DNA of 64,000 nucleotides from Pseudomonas sp. CROZ-RG-20F-R04-15 (GCF_022662375.1 NZ_JAKNQL010000015.1:62001-126000), one strand, 5' to 3'; shown: positions 40,301-50,900, counted from the stretch's first letter. Translations and numbers: made by a program. The notes: generated from the sequence alone by a model not told the origin.

Positions 40301-43300
40301 CCGTCGGCGACGATGCCTTGCAGCAGATTCGTCCAGTGTTGCGACAGACGCTCGATGGTCTCGACGTCGAACAGGTCGGTGGCGTAAGTCAGCTCGGCCC
40401 AGACATTGTCGGTCGATTCAAAGGTGTTCAGGGTCAGATCGAACTGCGCGGTATTGGACGCCCAAGGCAAACCTTCGATCTGCAGTTGCGGCAAGCGTGT
40501 CGCGCCCTGCGCCTGACGCGCCTGGCTCTGGTGGTTGTGCATCACCTGGAACAGCGGGCTGTGGCTGAGGCTGCGCTCCGGTTGCAACGCGTCGACCAGT
40601 TGCTCGAACGGCAGATCCTGATGCGCCTGAGCGCCGAGCACGGTGTTCTTCACTTGTTGCAACAGGCTGCGGAAGGTCTGCTGACTGTCGAATTCAGCCT
40701 TGAGCACTTGGGTGTTGACGAAGAAGCCAATCAGCCCTTCCGTCTCGACCCGATTACGGTTGGCCACGGGCACGCCAACACGGATGTCGGCCTGACCGCT
40801 GTAACGGTGCAGCAAGGTCTGGAACGACGCCAGCAACAGCGCGAACAGGGTGACGTTTTCACGCTGCGCGACGTGCTTGAGGGCTGCGGTCAGTTCGAGG
40901 CTCAGCGGGATGTCGCGACGCGCGCCGCGATAGCTTTGCTCGGCCGGGCGCGGACGGTCGGTCGGCAGCTCCAGCAACGGTTGATCACCATCGCCGAGTT
41001 GCGCGGTCCAGTAATTCAGCTGACGCTCGCGCTCACCGGCGTCCATCCACTGTTTCTGCCACACGGCGTAGTCGGCGTATTGCACCGGCAGCGTTGGCAA
41101 TGTCGCGGTCTGGCCCTCGCTGTAGGCGGCATAGAACGCCACCAGTTCATCGACCATGATGTTCATCGACCAACCGTCAGAGACGATGTGGTGCAAAGTA
41201 ATCACCAGCGCATGGTCATCGGCGGCCAGGCGCAGCAATTTGACCCGCAACAACGGGCCTTGCTGCAGGTTGAACAGGTGCAGGGTTTCTGCGGCGACCA
41301 GCGCTTGCAGCGCTGCATCGTCCAGCCCGGCAACGTCCTGCACTTGCAGATCCAGCGTGCCCTGCGTCTGAATCACTTGCAGGGTTGTGCCCTGCTCTTC
41401 GACGAAGCAGGTACGCAGGGATTCGTGGCGCTCGATCAACGCATTGAAACTTTGCTGCAATGCCGGCAGATTCAGCTCACCGCGCAGACGCAGCGCAGCC
41501 GGGACGTGATAGGCCGTGCTGGTCGGTTCCAGCTGCCAGAGGAACCACTGGCGTTCCTGCGCATAGGAAAGTGCCATCGGTTGCAGGCGTGGCAACGCGA
41601 CAATCGGCGGTTCCTGAGTGGCCTGATCGACACCCAGCGCGGCCACAAAATCTTCCAGCGTGCTGTGTTCGAACAGCGTGCGCAGCGGCACCTGAACGTT
41701 CAGCGTCTGACGCACACGGGAGACCACTTGCGTTACCAGCAAGGAATGGCCGCCGAGTTCAAAAAAGTTGTCACTGAGGCCGACTCGCTCAAGCTTGAGC
41801 ACCGCTTGCCAGATCTCGGCGACGGCATGTTGAGTCGCGGTTTGCGGCGCGATGTAAGTTGATTGCAACTGGCTGGCGTCGGGGGCCGGCAAGGCTTTGC
41901 GGTCGACTTTGCCGTTGGGGGTCAGCGGCAACTGCGCAAGGAACAGCAGGTGCGCCGGCACCATGTATTCCGGCAGCTCAGCCTTGAGGCTGGCTTTCAG
42001 CGCGGCACGCAGTTCGACTTCATCAGTAACGCTGGCGGACGGCACCACATAGCCGACCAGTTGCGCACCGGTCGGGCCGTCCTGAGCGACGACGACGGTT
42101 TCACGCACGCTGTCCAGCGCGAGCAGACGCGCTTCGATCTCACCGAGTTCGATACGGAAACCACGGATTTTAACTTGATGGTCGATGCGCCCGATGTACT
42201 CGATCACGCCTTCAGCGCGATAACGGGTCAGGTCGCCGGTGCGGTATAGACGCGCACCGTTTGCCGAGAACGGGTCCGGCACAAAACGTTCAGCGGTCAG
42301 GCTCGGGCGCTGGAAGTAACCGCGCGCCAGACCATCACCACCGATCAGCAATTCACCGGGTGCGCCGAGCGGATTGAGTTCAAGGTCGCTGCCGAGGATG
42401 TACAGCGCGGTGTTGTCGATCGGCGTGCCGAGAAATGGACGGCTATGGTCCGCGCTCAGTGCGTGTTGCGCCGACCAGATCGTGGTTTCGGTCGGGCCAT
42501 AGAGGTTCCACACGCTCGGCGTCAGCGCCAGCATGCGCTTGGCCAGTTCCTGCGGCAGCGCTTCACCGCCACAGAGGAATGTGCGGCCTTTAAGAGTCGT
42601 GGCGTTCTCGTTGTCGAGCAGCATGCGCCAGGTCGATGGCGTGGCTTGCAACACGCTGACGGCATGACGCTCGATCAGTTCGAGCACCGCTTGCGGATCC
42701 TGATGCACATCCTTGCCGGTCAGCACCACACAGGCGCCAGCCAGCAGCGGGCCGTAGATTTCCAGGCCAAAAATATCGAAGGAGAACGTTGTCAGCGACA
42801 GCATGCGATCCGCAGCGGCAATCCCCGGTTGTTTGATCATGCTCGCGACAAAGTTGCTTAGCGCCGCGTGGCGCACCATCACGCCTTTCGGTTTGCCGGT
42901 GGAGCCGGAGGTGTAGATCGTGTACGCCAAGTGCTCGCCATTGACGGCGACGCTCGGCGCGGTCTGTGGATAAGCCGCCAGCCAGTCACCGGGCTGATCG
43001 AGCAACAGGGTTTGCACACCCACCGGGATCGGCAACTGCGCTTGCAAATGCGTTTGGGTCAGCAGCAATTGCAGACCGCTGTCCTCGATCATGTAGGCCA
43101 GGCGATCTTCTGGATACGCTGGGTCCAGCGGCACATAAGCGCCGCCCGCCTTGAGGATCGCCAGCAGGCCGACGATCATTTCGACGCTGCGCTCGACCGC
43201 GATGCCGACCAGCTGATCCGGGCCGACGCCGGCCTCGATCAGATGATGCGCCAGTTGATTGGCCCGGGCATCCAGCTCGCCATACGTCAGTACGTCGTCG

Positions 43301-44901
43301 CCGATGATCAGCGCCGTGGCCTGCGGGTTTCGTTGCGCCTGCAAGGCAAAGTCCTGCTGCACGCACTCGGCCTGCGCGCTGTGATCCGCCACGCGCAACC
43401 AGTCCTGCAACAACACGCCGTGCTCGGCACTTTCCAGCAGCGGCAGTTCACCAACCCGTTGAGTCGGTGCGGCCACAATACCTTGCAACAGGTTTTGCCA
43501 ATGACGCGCCAGACGCTCGACCGTTTCCGGTTTGAACAGATCGGTGGCGTAGGTCAACTCGGCGGCGAAACCGTCATTCGATTCGTAAGTATTGAGGGTC
43601 AGATCGAACTGCGCGGTGCGCCCTTCCCACTGCACATCCTCGACGCTCAGCTGCGGCAGTTGCACCGCGCCACGGCCCTGATCACGGCTGGTCTGGTGGT
43701 TGAACATCACCTGGAACAGCGGGCTGTGGCTCAGGCTGCGTTCCGGTTGCAGCGCTTCGATCAACTGCTCGAACGGCAGATCCTGATGCGCCTGGGCGGC
43801 CATCGCCGCTTGCTTGACCTGGGCCAGCAATTGGTTGAACGGCAACTGCCCATTCATTTCGGCATTCAAGACCTGCGTGTTGACGAAGAAGCCGATCAGG
43901 CCTTCGGTCTCGACCCGGTTACGGTTGGCCGTGGGCACGCCGACGCGAATCTGCGCCTGGCCGCTGTAGCGATGCAGCAACGCCTGGAACGACGCCAGCA
44001 AGACCATGAACAGGCTCGCGCCTTCGCGCTGGGCCAGTTGCTTGAGCGCGTCGCCAAGGGCGGCTGGCAGGTCCAGTTGCAAGCGCGCACCGCGCAAACT
44101 TTGCACTGCCGGACGCGGGAAATCGATCGGCAGTTCCAGCACCGGCTGCTCGCCGTCCAGTGTCTTGATCCAGTAAGCCAGTTGTCGCTCACGCTCGCCC
44201 GCTTCCAGCCAATGGCGCTGCCAGATCGCGTAGTCGGCGTATTGCACCTCCAGTTCCGGCAGGCTCAACGGCTGCCCGGCGCTGTTGGCGGCGTAATGCT
44301 GGATCAGCTCGTTGACCAGTACTTTGATCGACCAGCCATCGGCGATGATGTGGTGCTGGATCAACACCAGCACATGATCGTCATCCGCCACTTTGAGCAA
44401 TGCCACGCGCAACAACGGGCCCTGTTGCAGATTGAACGGGCGCGCGGTTTCGCTTTCGACGAACGCCTTGATCGCCGCCTCTTCACCAGCGGCGTCGAGG
44501 CCGGCCGGCAACGGTGCCAAGGAGATGCTCAGCGGCAACTGAGGGTGAATCACCTGGCAGAAGGTTTCGCCGTGCTCGGCAAACGTGGTGCGCAAACTTT
44601 CGTGGCGCGCGGCCACGGCATTGAAGCTGCGCTCCAGTGCCGCCACATCCAACTGCCCCTTGAGGCGCAAGGCGCTGGGGATGTGATACGCGGTGCTGTG
44701 CGGGTCCATTTGCCAGAGGAACAGTTGGCGTTCCTGAGCGTACGACAGAGGAATCGCTGCAAACCCGGAACGTGTTTCCGGGATCGGCAGGTTAGCCGGA
44801 GAGACGCCCTCTTCGAGCATCTTTTCCAGGTACAGCTTACGTTTGTCCAGCGGCAGAGTGATAAAGCGCTTGGCTACCCTCAAAGCAACACTCTTGTCCA
44901 T
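31390..44901 (-). CDS. pvdJ: Pyoverdine NRPS, three modules plus condensation-aspartyl hydroxylase
   Basis: This 4503-residue protein has rough domain order C-A-T (1-1090), C-A-T-E (1105-2590), C-A-T (2610-3645), C (3670-4110) and a TauD/SyrP-like oxygenase (4190-4480). Pockets read by eye are D-I-L-Q-L-G-L-I (Gly), D-F-W-N-V-G-M-V (Thr, epimerised) and D-L-W-N-N-C-L-V (small residue, Ala/Gly-like). The C after the E domain starts YPLSPMQQGMLFHTLY, the DCL type; the others are LCL. The oxygenase shows a Fe(II) HxE in FHNESSHQD and a distal His/Arg in VAHARDPFEGPRKIV, as in aspartyl beta-hydroxylases acting on carrier-bound Asp. The preceding C keeps HHIISDG. The start overlaps the previous stop by one base. 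The N-terminal 40 residues resemble those of the upstream NRPS and may be a docking helix. Confidence 0.93.
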   Translation of the reverse strand: MDKSVALRVAKRFITLPLDKRKLYLEKMLEEGVSPANLPIPETRSGFAAIPLSYAQERQLFLWQMDPHSTAYHIPSALRLKGQLDVAALERSFNAVAARHESLRTTFAEHGETFCQVIHPQLPLSISLAPLPAGLDAAGEEAAIKAFVESETARPFNLQQGPLLRVALLKVADDDHVLVLIQHHIIADGWSIKVLVNELIQHYAANSAGQPLSLPELEVQYADYAIWQRHWLEAGERERQLAYWIKTLDGEQPVLELPIDFPRPAVQSLRGARLQLDLPAALGDALKQLAQREGASLFMVLLASFQALLHRYSGQAQIRVGVPTANRNRVETEGLIGFFVNTQVLNAEMNGQLPFNQLLAQVKQAAMAAQAHQDLPFEQLIEALQPERSLSHSPLFQVMFNHQTSRDQGRGAVQLPQLSVEDVQWEGRTAQFDLTLNTYESNDGFAAELTYATDLFKPETVERLARHWQNLLQGIVAAPTQRVGELPLLESAEHGVLLQDWLRVADHSAQAECVQQDFALQAQRNPQATALIIGDDVLTYGELDARANQLAHHLIEAGVGPDQLVGIAVERSVEMIVGLLAILKAGGAYVPLDPAYPEDRLAYMIEDSGLQLLLTQTHLQAQLPIPVGVQTLLLDQPGDWLAAYPQTAPSVAVNGEHLAYTIYTSGSTGKPKGVMVRHAALSNFVASMIKQPGIAAADRMLSLTTFSFDIFGLEIYGPLLAGACVVLTGKDVHQDPQAVLELIERHAVSVLQATPSTWRMLLDNENATTLKGRTFLCGGEALPQELAKRMLALTPSVWNLYGPTETTIWSAQHALSADHSRPFLGTPIDNTALYILGSDLELNPLGAPGELLIGGDGLARGYFQRPSLTAERFVPDPFSANGARLYRTGDLTRYRAEGVIEYIGRIDHQVKIRGFRIELGEIEARLLALDSVRETVVVAQDGPTGAQLVGYVVPSASVTDEVELRAALKASLKAELPEYMVPAHLLFLAQLPLTPNGKVDRKALPAPDASQLQSTYIAPQTATQHAVAEIWQAVLKLERVGLSDNFFELGGHSLLVTQVVSRVRQTLNVQVPLRTLFEHSTLEDFVAALGVDQATQEPPIVALPRLQPMALSYAQERQWFLWQLEPTSTAYHVPAALRLRGELNLPALQQSFNALIERHESLRTCFVEEQGTTLQVIQTQGTLDLQVQDVAGLDDAALQALVAAETLHLFNLQQGPLLRVKLLRLAADDHALVITLHHIVSDGWSMNIMVDELVAFYAAYSEGQTATLPTLPVQYADYAVWQKQWMDAGERERQLNYWTAQLGDGDQPLLELPTDRPRPAEQSYRGARRDIPLSLELTAALKHVAQRENVTLFALLLASFQTLLHRYSGQADIRVGVPVANRNRVETEGLIGFFVNTQVLKAEFDSQQTFRSLLQQVKNTVLGAQAHQDLPFEQLVDALQPERSLSHSPLFQVMHNHQSQARQAQGATRLPQLQIEGLPWASNTAQFDLTLNTFESTDNVWAELTYATDLFDVETIERLSQHWTNLLQGIVADGAQRIAELPLHDAAEHAATLLQWNPAVADFPSEQCLHHLIETQAARAPQAVAVTYAEQSLSYFELNSRANQLAHKLIASGVGPDVRVGLAVERSLDMLVGLLAILKAGGAYVPLDPSYPEERLSYMIGDSGIGLLLTQSHLLARLPVPDSVRSLVLDQDREDLEGYSDSNPHVSMSADNLAYVIYTSGSTGQPKGTLLAHRNVLRLFEASAAWFDFGPQDVWSLFHSYAFDFSVWEIFGALLYGGKLVVVPYEVSRSPEDFFALLRREGITVLNQTPSAFKQLMQVACAPEHAAQQLALRYVVFGGEALEVKSLRPWFERFGDQTPQLINMYGITETTVHVTYRPLSMADLQRDASSPIGEPIPDLSWYLLDGDLNPVSKGCIGELYVGRAGLARGYLNRADLTSLRFIPDPFAADGGRLYRTGDLARYRADGVIEYIGRIDHQVKIRGFRIELGEIEAQLLEQAAVRQAVVLAQPGLSGQQLVAYLVPSDAALLDASPAEQAQWRDSVRAELKENLPDHMIPAHLLLLAQLPLTANGKLNRSALPSPDASQAQQTYQAPQSELEQRLAAIWQDVLKLPQVGLNDNFFELGGDSIISIQVVSRARQAGIRLNPKDLFQHQTIQRLALVAQLGDDETNVDQQAVTGAALLLPIQQQFFEDEIPERHHWNQSVLLQPREPLDAEKVEQVLRALVAHHDALRLSFTQHNGVWQADHRAIEVPSQNLLWQEDVADAAALEALGNRAQRSLDLQNGPLLRAVLANLADGTQRLQLVIHHLVVDGVSWRILLEDLQNAYQQLLDGQPLKLPAKTSAFKDWSEHLQRYANSAALQQELAYWQASLSDVSTDLPCKRVDAGQHNRLAHTVQSRLGSELTRQLLQEAPAAYRTQVNDLLLTALARVIGRWSGQVSTLIQLEGHGREELFDGVDLTRTVGWFTSLFPVRLTPAATAGESIKQIKEQLRSIPNKGIGFGALRHLGDAQAQRSLRELPTPRITFNYLGQFDGSFGGDDGALFAPAPDNAGLDQSPDAPMGNWLTLNGQVYGGELRVGWTFSSERFDSAVIEALAADYAEELAALIGHCLTPDVAGLTPSDFPLAGLTQAQLDGLPIRPQQIADIYPLSPMQQGMLFHTLYAQQSGDYINQMCVAVDGLQVERFRDAWQAAMDSHEVLRSGFVWEGDLPNALQVVHKGLQVPFSVLDWRDRGDLAPALKALELAQRLQGFDLHAAPLLRLVVVQVAAERFHLIYTSHHILMDGWSNSQLLGDVLQRYHGHAPAMGAGRYRDYIEWLAQQDAQVTENFWKGQLADFETPTYLADAVPHLVDATVTGQGEYLLTLDTHATAELNSFARAQKVTVNTLVQAAWLLLLQRYTGQDTVTFGATVSGRPAQLNGVEGQIGLFINTLPIIASPRAEQSLPQWLQQVQAQNLLLREKEHTPLFDIQRWAGQSGEALFDNILVFENYPIAEALQQAESADLRFGEVDRYEQTNYPLTLMVNLDQQLTVHFSYQHTSFAASTVIKLATQLQQLLRGMHASANACLGEWNLLEEGDEQRILRDWNPQATADLEPICIHQAIERQVAAQPDARAVTFGQQSFSYGDIDARANRLAHRLISTGVAAEVRVGVAMQRSDNLLVALLAVLKAGGTYVPLDPDYPADRVAYMLEDSRARVLLTETDVAATLSLASDMQVLLLDQLDLSAYSTVAPVTDVSVNNLAYVIYTSGSTGKPKGVSISHANIMALSDWSKHLYSREDIQGVLASTSVCFDLSVWELFVTLANGGSLIIARNALELPHLPARDQVRLINTVPSAINALQDSGDIPASVRIINLCGEALKQNLVDTLYQQASIADIFDLYGPSEDTVYSTWTRREAGGTANIGRPMIRTASYVLGGDLQPAPQGVSAELYLAGAGLSRGYLGRAAMTAEKFVPNPFAGNGERMYRTGDLTRYLGDGTLQYVGRIDHQVKVRGFRIELGEIEARLLQIDNVSQALVVAQPIASSHQLVAYVVVDDATVASADAAAQALKTRLKTHLPDYMIPAHVLFLASLPLTPNGKVDRKALPSVDAFVAAGDFVAPVGELEQQIAAIWQNVLELDQVSREDHFFELGGHSLLATQAVSRLRHLTGGTLSLRDLFNYPRLKDLATWMAEEQAPALGGTASQAVPLKAWGVKSTAPLSLVQRRLWVAEQLSGGSSAYGMPLALRLRGELSVERFMSSFAEVVRRHEVLRTAYSQDDEGDPIALIAEQVDVDFPLLDLSGLSRSAQEEQVAQAALDNARTPIDLEQAPLWRGRILHLSPTEHVLLFAMHHIISDGWSMGVLINELVQLYELSKAGAAASLPALEVQYSDFALWQQELERQGILGQQADYWRERLSGYSGQLNLPMDTPRGPVASYDGDAVQFHLPKDLSQALRKVANDAGVTLYSTLLASFQVLLHQFSGGDDVLVGADVAGREQAQLEQLIGFFVNVLPLRSRFSADTAFSTFLAGTQDTLLGALEHQDLPLDMIVESCGVPRHKGMNPLVQVLFVMNNLPGRTQSMGGLSVEPLAALQSHSKFDMALFVDEEEGQLLGNWQFATTLFGHERIQYLVQAWIALLEQIVADQDIQLGAISMPVDNLAVAAKPAAPGPKADKLGKFLKRGAAPMAKVRPAPIRESLIAAPQPFPLLMEPNEPQLDLIEWIKHNRPLIEEKLATHAGILFRGFELDGIQGFEAFAEAIQPGLYGQYGDLPKKEGGKNTYRSTPYPERKMILFHNESSHQDRWPRKQMFYCEQAAPVGGATPVVDCRLMYEKLPADLRDKFESKGLLYVRTFTDNLDVSWQHFFKTEDRAEVEARCRAGGIEWRWLDNNELQTRTPGPAIIRHPITGAKSFFNQVQLHHIYWLEPDVREDLLSMFGAERMPRHVYYGDGTPIEDDVMQRIGELYEECAVRFDWQKGDAILLDNMLVAHARDPFEGPRKIVVAMGDMYDHSSLERPATNARAALNTEESGA

Positions 44902-47900
44902 CAGACTTCCTCCATATCGTCAAGCAGGGCTTCCAGCTTGCTCAGTTTCTGTTCGTTGATTGCCCCGCCTCCTGTATCGAGTCGAGCGACAAAGTCGCTC
45001 AGGACGGGGTGCTGGAATAACAGTTGCGGGGTCAGCGTCAGGCCCAGTTCGAGGGCGATGCGCGACACCACGTTGACCGCCAGCAGCGAGTGCCCGCCCA
45101 ATTCGAAGAAGTGATCGTTCAGACCAATGCGTTGAACCTCGAGCACTTGCTGCCAGATCGCCGCGACCTGCTGCTCAAGCTCACTCTGCGGCGCGACATA
45201 CGCGGCCTGCATCTGGCTGGCATCCACCGCCGGCAAGGCCTTGCGGTCGAGTTTGCCGTTGGGGGTCAGTGGCAACTGCTCAAGGAACAGCAAGTGCGCG
45301 GGAATCATGTAGTCAGGTAACGAAGACTTGAGGCCAGTCTTTAGTCCGTCGCGCAGTTGCCGCTGCGCTTCGCCGTCATGCATGTCCAGTTGTGGGGCGA
45401 CCACATAGGCCACCAGTTGCGCGCCCGTTTCGCTTTCAACGGCAAGAACCGCCGCTTCGGTGACCGCCGGTTGAGCGAGCAATCGCGCCTCGATCTCCCC
45501 CAGTTCGATGCGGAATCCACGAATTTTCACCTGATGGTCGATCCGGCCCATGTACTCCAGCTCGCCCTCTTCGCGTTCACGGATCAGGTCGCCGGTGCGG
45601 TACATGCGCTCGCCATTGCCGACGAACGGGTTCGGCACAAAGCGCTCGGCGGTCATCGCCGCACGCCCCAGATAACCGCGCGTGATGCCCGCGCCGGACA
45701 GGTACAGCTCTGCCGACACGCCATGCGGCACCGCTTGCAGATCGGCGTCGAGCAAATGGCTGGCGCTGTGCTCGAGCGCACGACCGATGCGCGGCTGACC
45801 ACCGGCGATGCGACGGGTCCAGGTCGAATAGGTGGTGTCTTCCGACGGACCGTACAGGTCATAGACGTGCTCGACCGTCGACTGCTGATACAACGCGTCG
45901 ACCAGCCCTTGTTTGAGCGGCTCCCCTGCGAGATTGATGATGCGCACGCTCGGCGGAATCTGCCCGGCGCGTTGCAGGGCAGCGATGGCCGATGGCACGG
46001 TGTTGATCAGGCGAACCTGATCGCGAGCTGGCAGGGTCGACAGTTCCAGTGCATTGCGCGCGATGATCAGCGAACCGCCATTGGCCAGCGTGACAAACAG
46101 CTCCCACACCGACAGGTCGAAGCACACCGAAGTAGACGCCAGCACACCTTGAATATCGTCGCGGCTGTAAACCTTGGCCGACCAGTCGATCAGCGCCATG
46201 ACATTGCGGTGAGCAATCGCCACGCCTTTCGGCTTGCCGGTGGAACCGGAGGTGTAGATCACGTAGGCGAGGTTGTCCGGCTGCACCTTCGTTTCAGGTG
46301 CGACGGCGGAATAGCCGCTCAACGAAACCTGATCCATCAGCAGCACTTGCGTGTCAGCCGGAACGCTCAGCGTCGCAGCGACCGCTTGTTCGGTGAGCAA
46401 CACCCGCGCTCGGCTGTCTTCGAGCATGTAAGCAACGCGATCCGCCGGATAATCCGGGTCCAGCGGCACATACGCGCCGCCGGATTTTAGCACCGCCAGC
46501 AAGGCAATCAGCAGCTGTTCGGAACGCGGCATCGCCACACCCACGCGCACTTCCGGGCCGACACCCAGCTCGATCAATTTGTGCGCTAGGCGATTGGCCT
46601 GCGCATCCAGCTCGGCGTAGGTCAGTTGCGTATTGGCGAAGGTCACCGCCAGCGCATCCGGGGTCGCCGCCACTTGACGGGCAATACCCTGATGAATGCA
46701 CAGCTCGGTGACGAAGTCGGCCTCGACGTTCGTGACGTTGTCGATCAGGTTCAAGTCGCTCAACGAGCCTTCACCCGCTTCGACCATCTGCCCGAGCAGA
46801 CGCTGCAGGCTTTCACCCAACTGCGCCACGCTCGCCGCCGCAAAACTGTCGCGCTGATAGCTGAAATGCACCGACAGTTGCGCGCCCATGCTCACCAGCA
46901 GCGTCAGCGGATAGTGGGTCTGTTCCTGATTGACCACCGCGCCGAAACGCAACCCCTGCGGCGCGCCCCGTTCAAGCGCTTCGCCAATCGGATAGTTCTC
47001 GAACACCATCAGGCTGTCGAACAACGCGTCACCGCCCTGCCCGGCCCAGCGCTGAATGTCCGCCAGCGGCGTGTGTTCGAACTCGCGTGAAGCGAGGTTC
47101 TGCGCCTGCACGGCTTGCAGCCAACTGGCCAGACGCTGCTGCGCTTGCGGCGCGGCCACCACTGGCAAGGTGTTGATGAACAGCCCGATCTGCTCTTCGG
47201 CCCCCGGCAGATCCGCCGGACGCCCGGCCACGGTCGCGCCGAATGCCACGCAGTCCTTACCGGTGTAACGCTGCAACAGCAACAGCCACGCAGCCTGCAC
47301 CAGGGTGTTGACGGTGACTTTCGAGGCCCGGGCGAATTCACCCAGACGCACGCTCAGGTCGGCGTCCAGCACTTGGTAATGGTCGCCATAACCGACACTT
47401 GGCCAACCGTCGACTGGCCGTGCGATGGCGTTGGCCAGACGCGTCGGCTCGTGCAGGTGTTCCAGCGTTGCCAGCCAGTAATTCTCGGCAGCCGCCGCAT
47501 CCTGACGTTGCAGCCAGCCAATGTAATCGCGATAGCGACCCGCCGGACGCGGCACCGCTTCGCCGCGATAATGCTGCAGCACTTCGCCGAGCAACTGCGC
47601 GCTGCTCCAGCCGTCCATCAAAATGTGATGGTTGGTGTAAATCAGGTGATGACGATCAGTCGCCGTGCGCACCAGCACCAGACGCAGCAGCGGCGCACAG
47701 GTCAGGTCCAGGCCCAGTGCGCGCTCCTGGTCAGCGAGGGTTTGCAGCGCCGTGTCCAGATCAGCTTTGCCGTGCCAGTCGAGCACACTGAACGGCACCT
47801 CGACCTGGCGTTGCACCACTTGCACCGGTTGCGGCAGGTCACCCTGCCAGAAGAACCCGGTACGCAGAATGTCGTGGGCATCCACCACCGCTTGCCACGC

Positions 47901-50900
47901 GGCGTGGAAGCGCTGCGGCTCGACGCCCTCGACGTCCAGACGCATCTGGTTGATGTAGTCGCCATTGCCATGTTCGAGCAGGGTGTGGAACAACATGCCC
48001 TGCTGCATCGGCGACAGCGGGTAGATGTCATCGATGCCTTGCGGCTCCAGCACCAGCGCATCCAGTTGCGGCTGCGACAGTTGCGCCAGCGGGAAGTCCG
48101 ATGGTGTCACGCCACGGTTGCCGCTGTCGCAACAGTGGCCGATCAGTGCTGTCAGCTCCTGCACATAGTCGTCAGCCAGACGCTGGATGGTCGCCGCGTC
48201 GAACATCGCACCGCTGTAGGTCCAGCTCAAATCCAGCTCACCGCCGAAGACTTTGCCGTTCAGCGCCAACGGGTTGCCCAGCGGGCCTTGCATATTGACT
48301 TCTGCGCCGCCGGATTCGCTGGTCGGCGCGAACAACGCCTCATCCGCCTCGGCAAAACTGCCGTCGAACTGGCCTAGATAGTTAAAGGTCAGGCGCGGCG
48401 CCGGCAAGCCTTGCAGTGCCTCGCGAGACTGCGCATCGCCCAGATGTGCCAGCGTACCGAATCCGATCCCTTTGTGCGGAATCGCCCGCAGTTGTTCCTT
48501 GACCTGTTTCAGCGCAGCGCCCAGCTCAGCCACCGGCGACAGTCGCGCCGGGAACACACTGGTAAACCAGCCCACGGTACGGGTCAGGTCGATGTTGTCG
48601 AAGAGGTCTTCGCGACCGTGGCCCTCCAGCAGAACCAGCGCATGGTCGTCACCGGTCCAGCGCACCATCACTCGCGCCAGTGCCGTCAGCAGCAGATCGT
48701 TGACCTGCGTGCGATAGGCGGCCGGCGCATCCTGCAGCAACTGGCGGGTGAGGTTTTTGTCGAGGTTGCGGCGGATCGTCAGCGCCTGATCGTGTTGCTG
48801 CCCACCGTGCGGACGGTCGTAAGGCAAGGCAGCCGAAGCGCCCCGCAACTGGTGCTGCCAGAAGCTCAACTCAGTCTGCAACGCAGGGCTTGCCGCGTAG
48901 TCCTGCAAGGCTGCCGCCCAGGCTTTGACTGCACTGGTTTTCGCCGGCAATTGCACGGACGCGCCAGCGCTGAGCTGGCGATAAGCGTTCTGCAGGTCTT
49001 CGAACAGAATCCGCCACGACACGCCATCAACCACCAGGTGATGGACGATCAGCAACAGACGTTGCGTGCCGTCAGCCAGGTTCGCCAGCACCGCGCGAAT
49101 CAGCGAACCACCACTCAATTGCAAGCTGCGTTGAGCCTTGTCACCGAGGACTTGCAAAGCGTCGAGATCAGCCACATCGACTTGCCAGAGAATGGTCTCG
49201 CCGGCTTGCGTTGCAACGTCGCGGTACTGTGCGACCCAGCCCTCAGCCTGCTCGACAAACTCCAGACGCAAGCTGTCGTGGTGCAGTACCAAAGCATCCA
49301 GCGCCTGTTCCAGCAACTCCGCGTCCAGCGCCTGCATCGGCTTGAGCATCACCGACTGGTTCCAGTGATGACGATCGGGAATCGCCTGCGCGAAGAATTC
49401 CTGATGAATCGGCAACAGTGCGGTCGTGCCGGTCACCGGTTGCTGATCGATCAATTGCAGCGCTTCGCCGGTCTGCGCGACCAACGCCAACGCGGCAACG
49501 GTCTGGTGCTGGAACAGATCTTTAGGTGTGAAGCGAATCCCGGCCTGCCGCGCACGGCTGACCACTTGAATCGAAATGATCGAATCGCCGCCCAGCTCGA
49601 AGAAGTTGTCGCTGATGCCCACTTGCTCAAGCTTGAGCAAGTCTTGCCAGATCGCCGCCAGTTGCTGTTCCAGCGGCGTTTGCGGTGCAAGGTAAGCCTG
49701 TTGCAGTTGGCTGACGTCCGGCTTCGGCAGGTTCTTGCGATCGAGTTTGCCGTTCGGCGTCAGCGGCATGCGCTCCAGACGCAAGACATACGCCGGCACC
49801 ATGTGCCCCGGCAACGTCGCCTTGAGTTGCGCACGCAGCTCGTCGGTGAAGTCGGCACGGTTGGAATCGCCGACCACATACGCCACCAGACGCTTGCCAC
49901 TGCCGGCGCTGCCTTCCTGCGCGACGACCACCGCTTCACGCACGCCGTCGAGGGCTTGCAGGGCCGCTTCGACTTCGCCCAACTCGATACGGAAACCGCG
50001 AATTTTCACCTGATTGTCGATTCGGTCCAGATAGTCGAACGTGCCATCGACACGCTGACGCACCAGGTCGCCCGTGCGATAAAGCAAGCCGCCGTTGGTG
50101 CTGAACGGATCAGCCACAAAGCGCTCGGCAGTCAGCCCCGGACGGTTCAGATAACCCCGCGCCAGCCCTGTACCACCCAAGTACAACTCGCCGGCCATGC
50201 CTTGCGGCAGCAGGTTCAGATCGGCGTCGAGCACGTAGGCGCTGCGGTCACCGATGCGGCTGCCGATTGGCGCGTACGCGGCGCCACACGGCACTTCGCG
50301 ACCGGCCTTCCAGATCAGCGGGGTGACTACAGTTTCGGTCGGGCCGTAACCGTTGATGATGTAGTCCGGATCGAGCGCGCGTTTGACCCGCTCGAAACTG
50401 GCGTTCGGCACCGCATCACCGCCGAAGCAATAGATACGTACTTTCGGCGGATTGCCAACGCGTTCGGCGTGTTCGGCCAGTTGTTGCAGGTAAACCGGCG
50501 GAAATGCGACCACGGTCACGCCGTGTTCGATCATCGCGTTGTAGGTCTGCTCGGGCGTCCACAGCGTGTCGTCGCGAATCAGCAGCGACGCACCGTGGGT
50601 CAGGCTGGTCAGCCAGCGTTCGTGGGCACCGTCGAAGGCGAACGACATGAAGTGGAATTCACAGTCGCTGTCACGCATTTCATAGCGCTGACCAATGGCC
50701 TGGCAATGCATGGCCAGCGGGCCGTGGGCGACGCTGACGCCTTTCGGATTGCCGGTGGAACCAGAGGTATAAATCACGTAGGCGAGGTTGTGCGGATCGA
50801 GTTGCACCTGCGGCGCCTTGATCGGCAACTCGCGCAAATCGAGACGATCCAGTTCCAGCAGCGGCACCGATTCATCGACCGGCAATTGCGCCGACACCGA

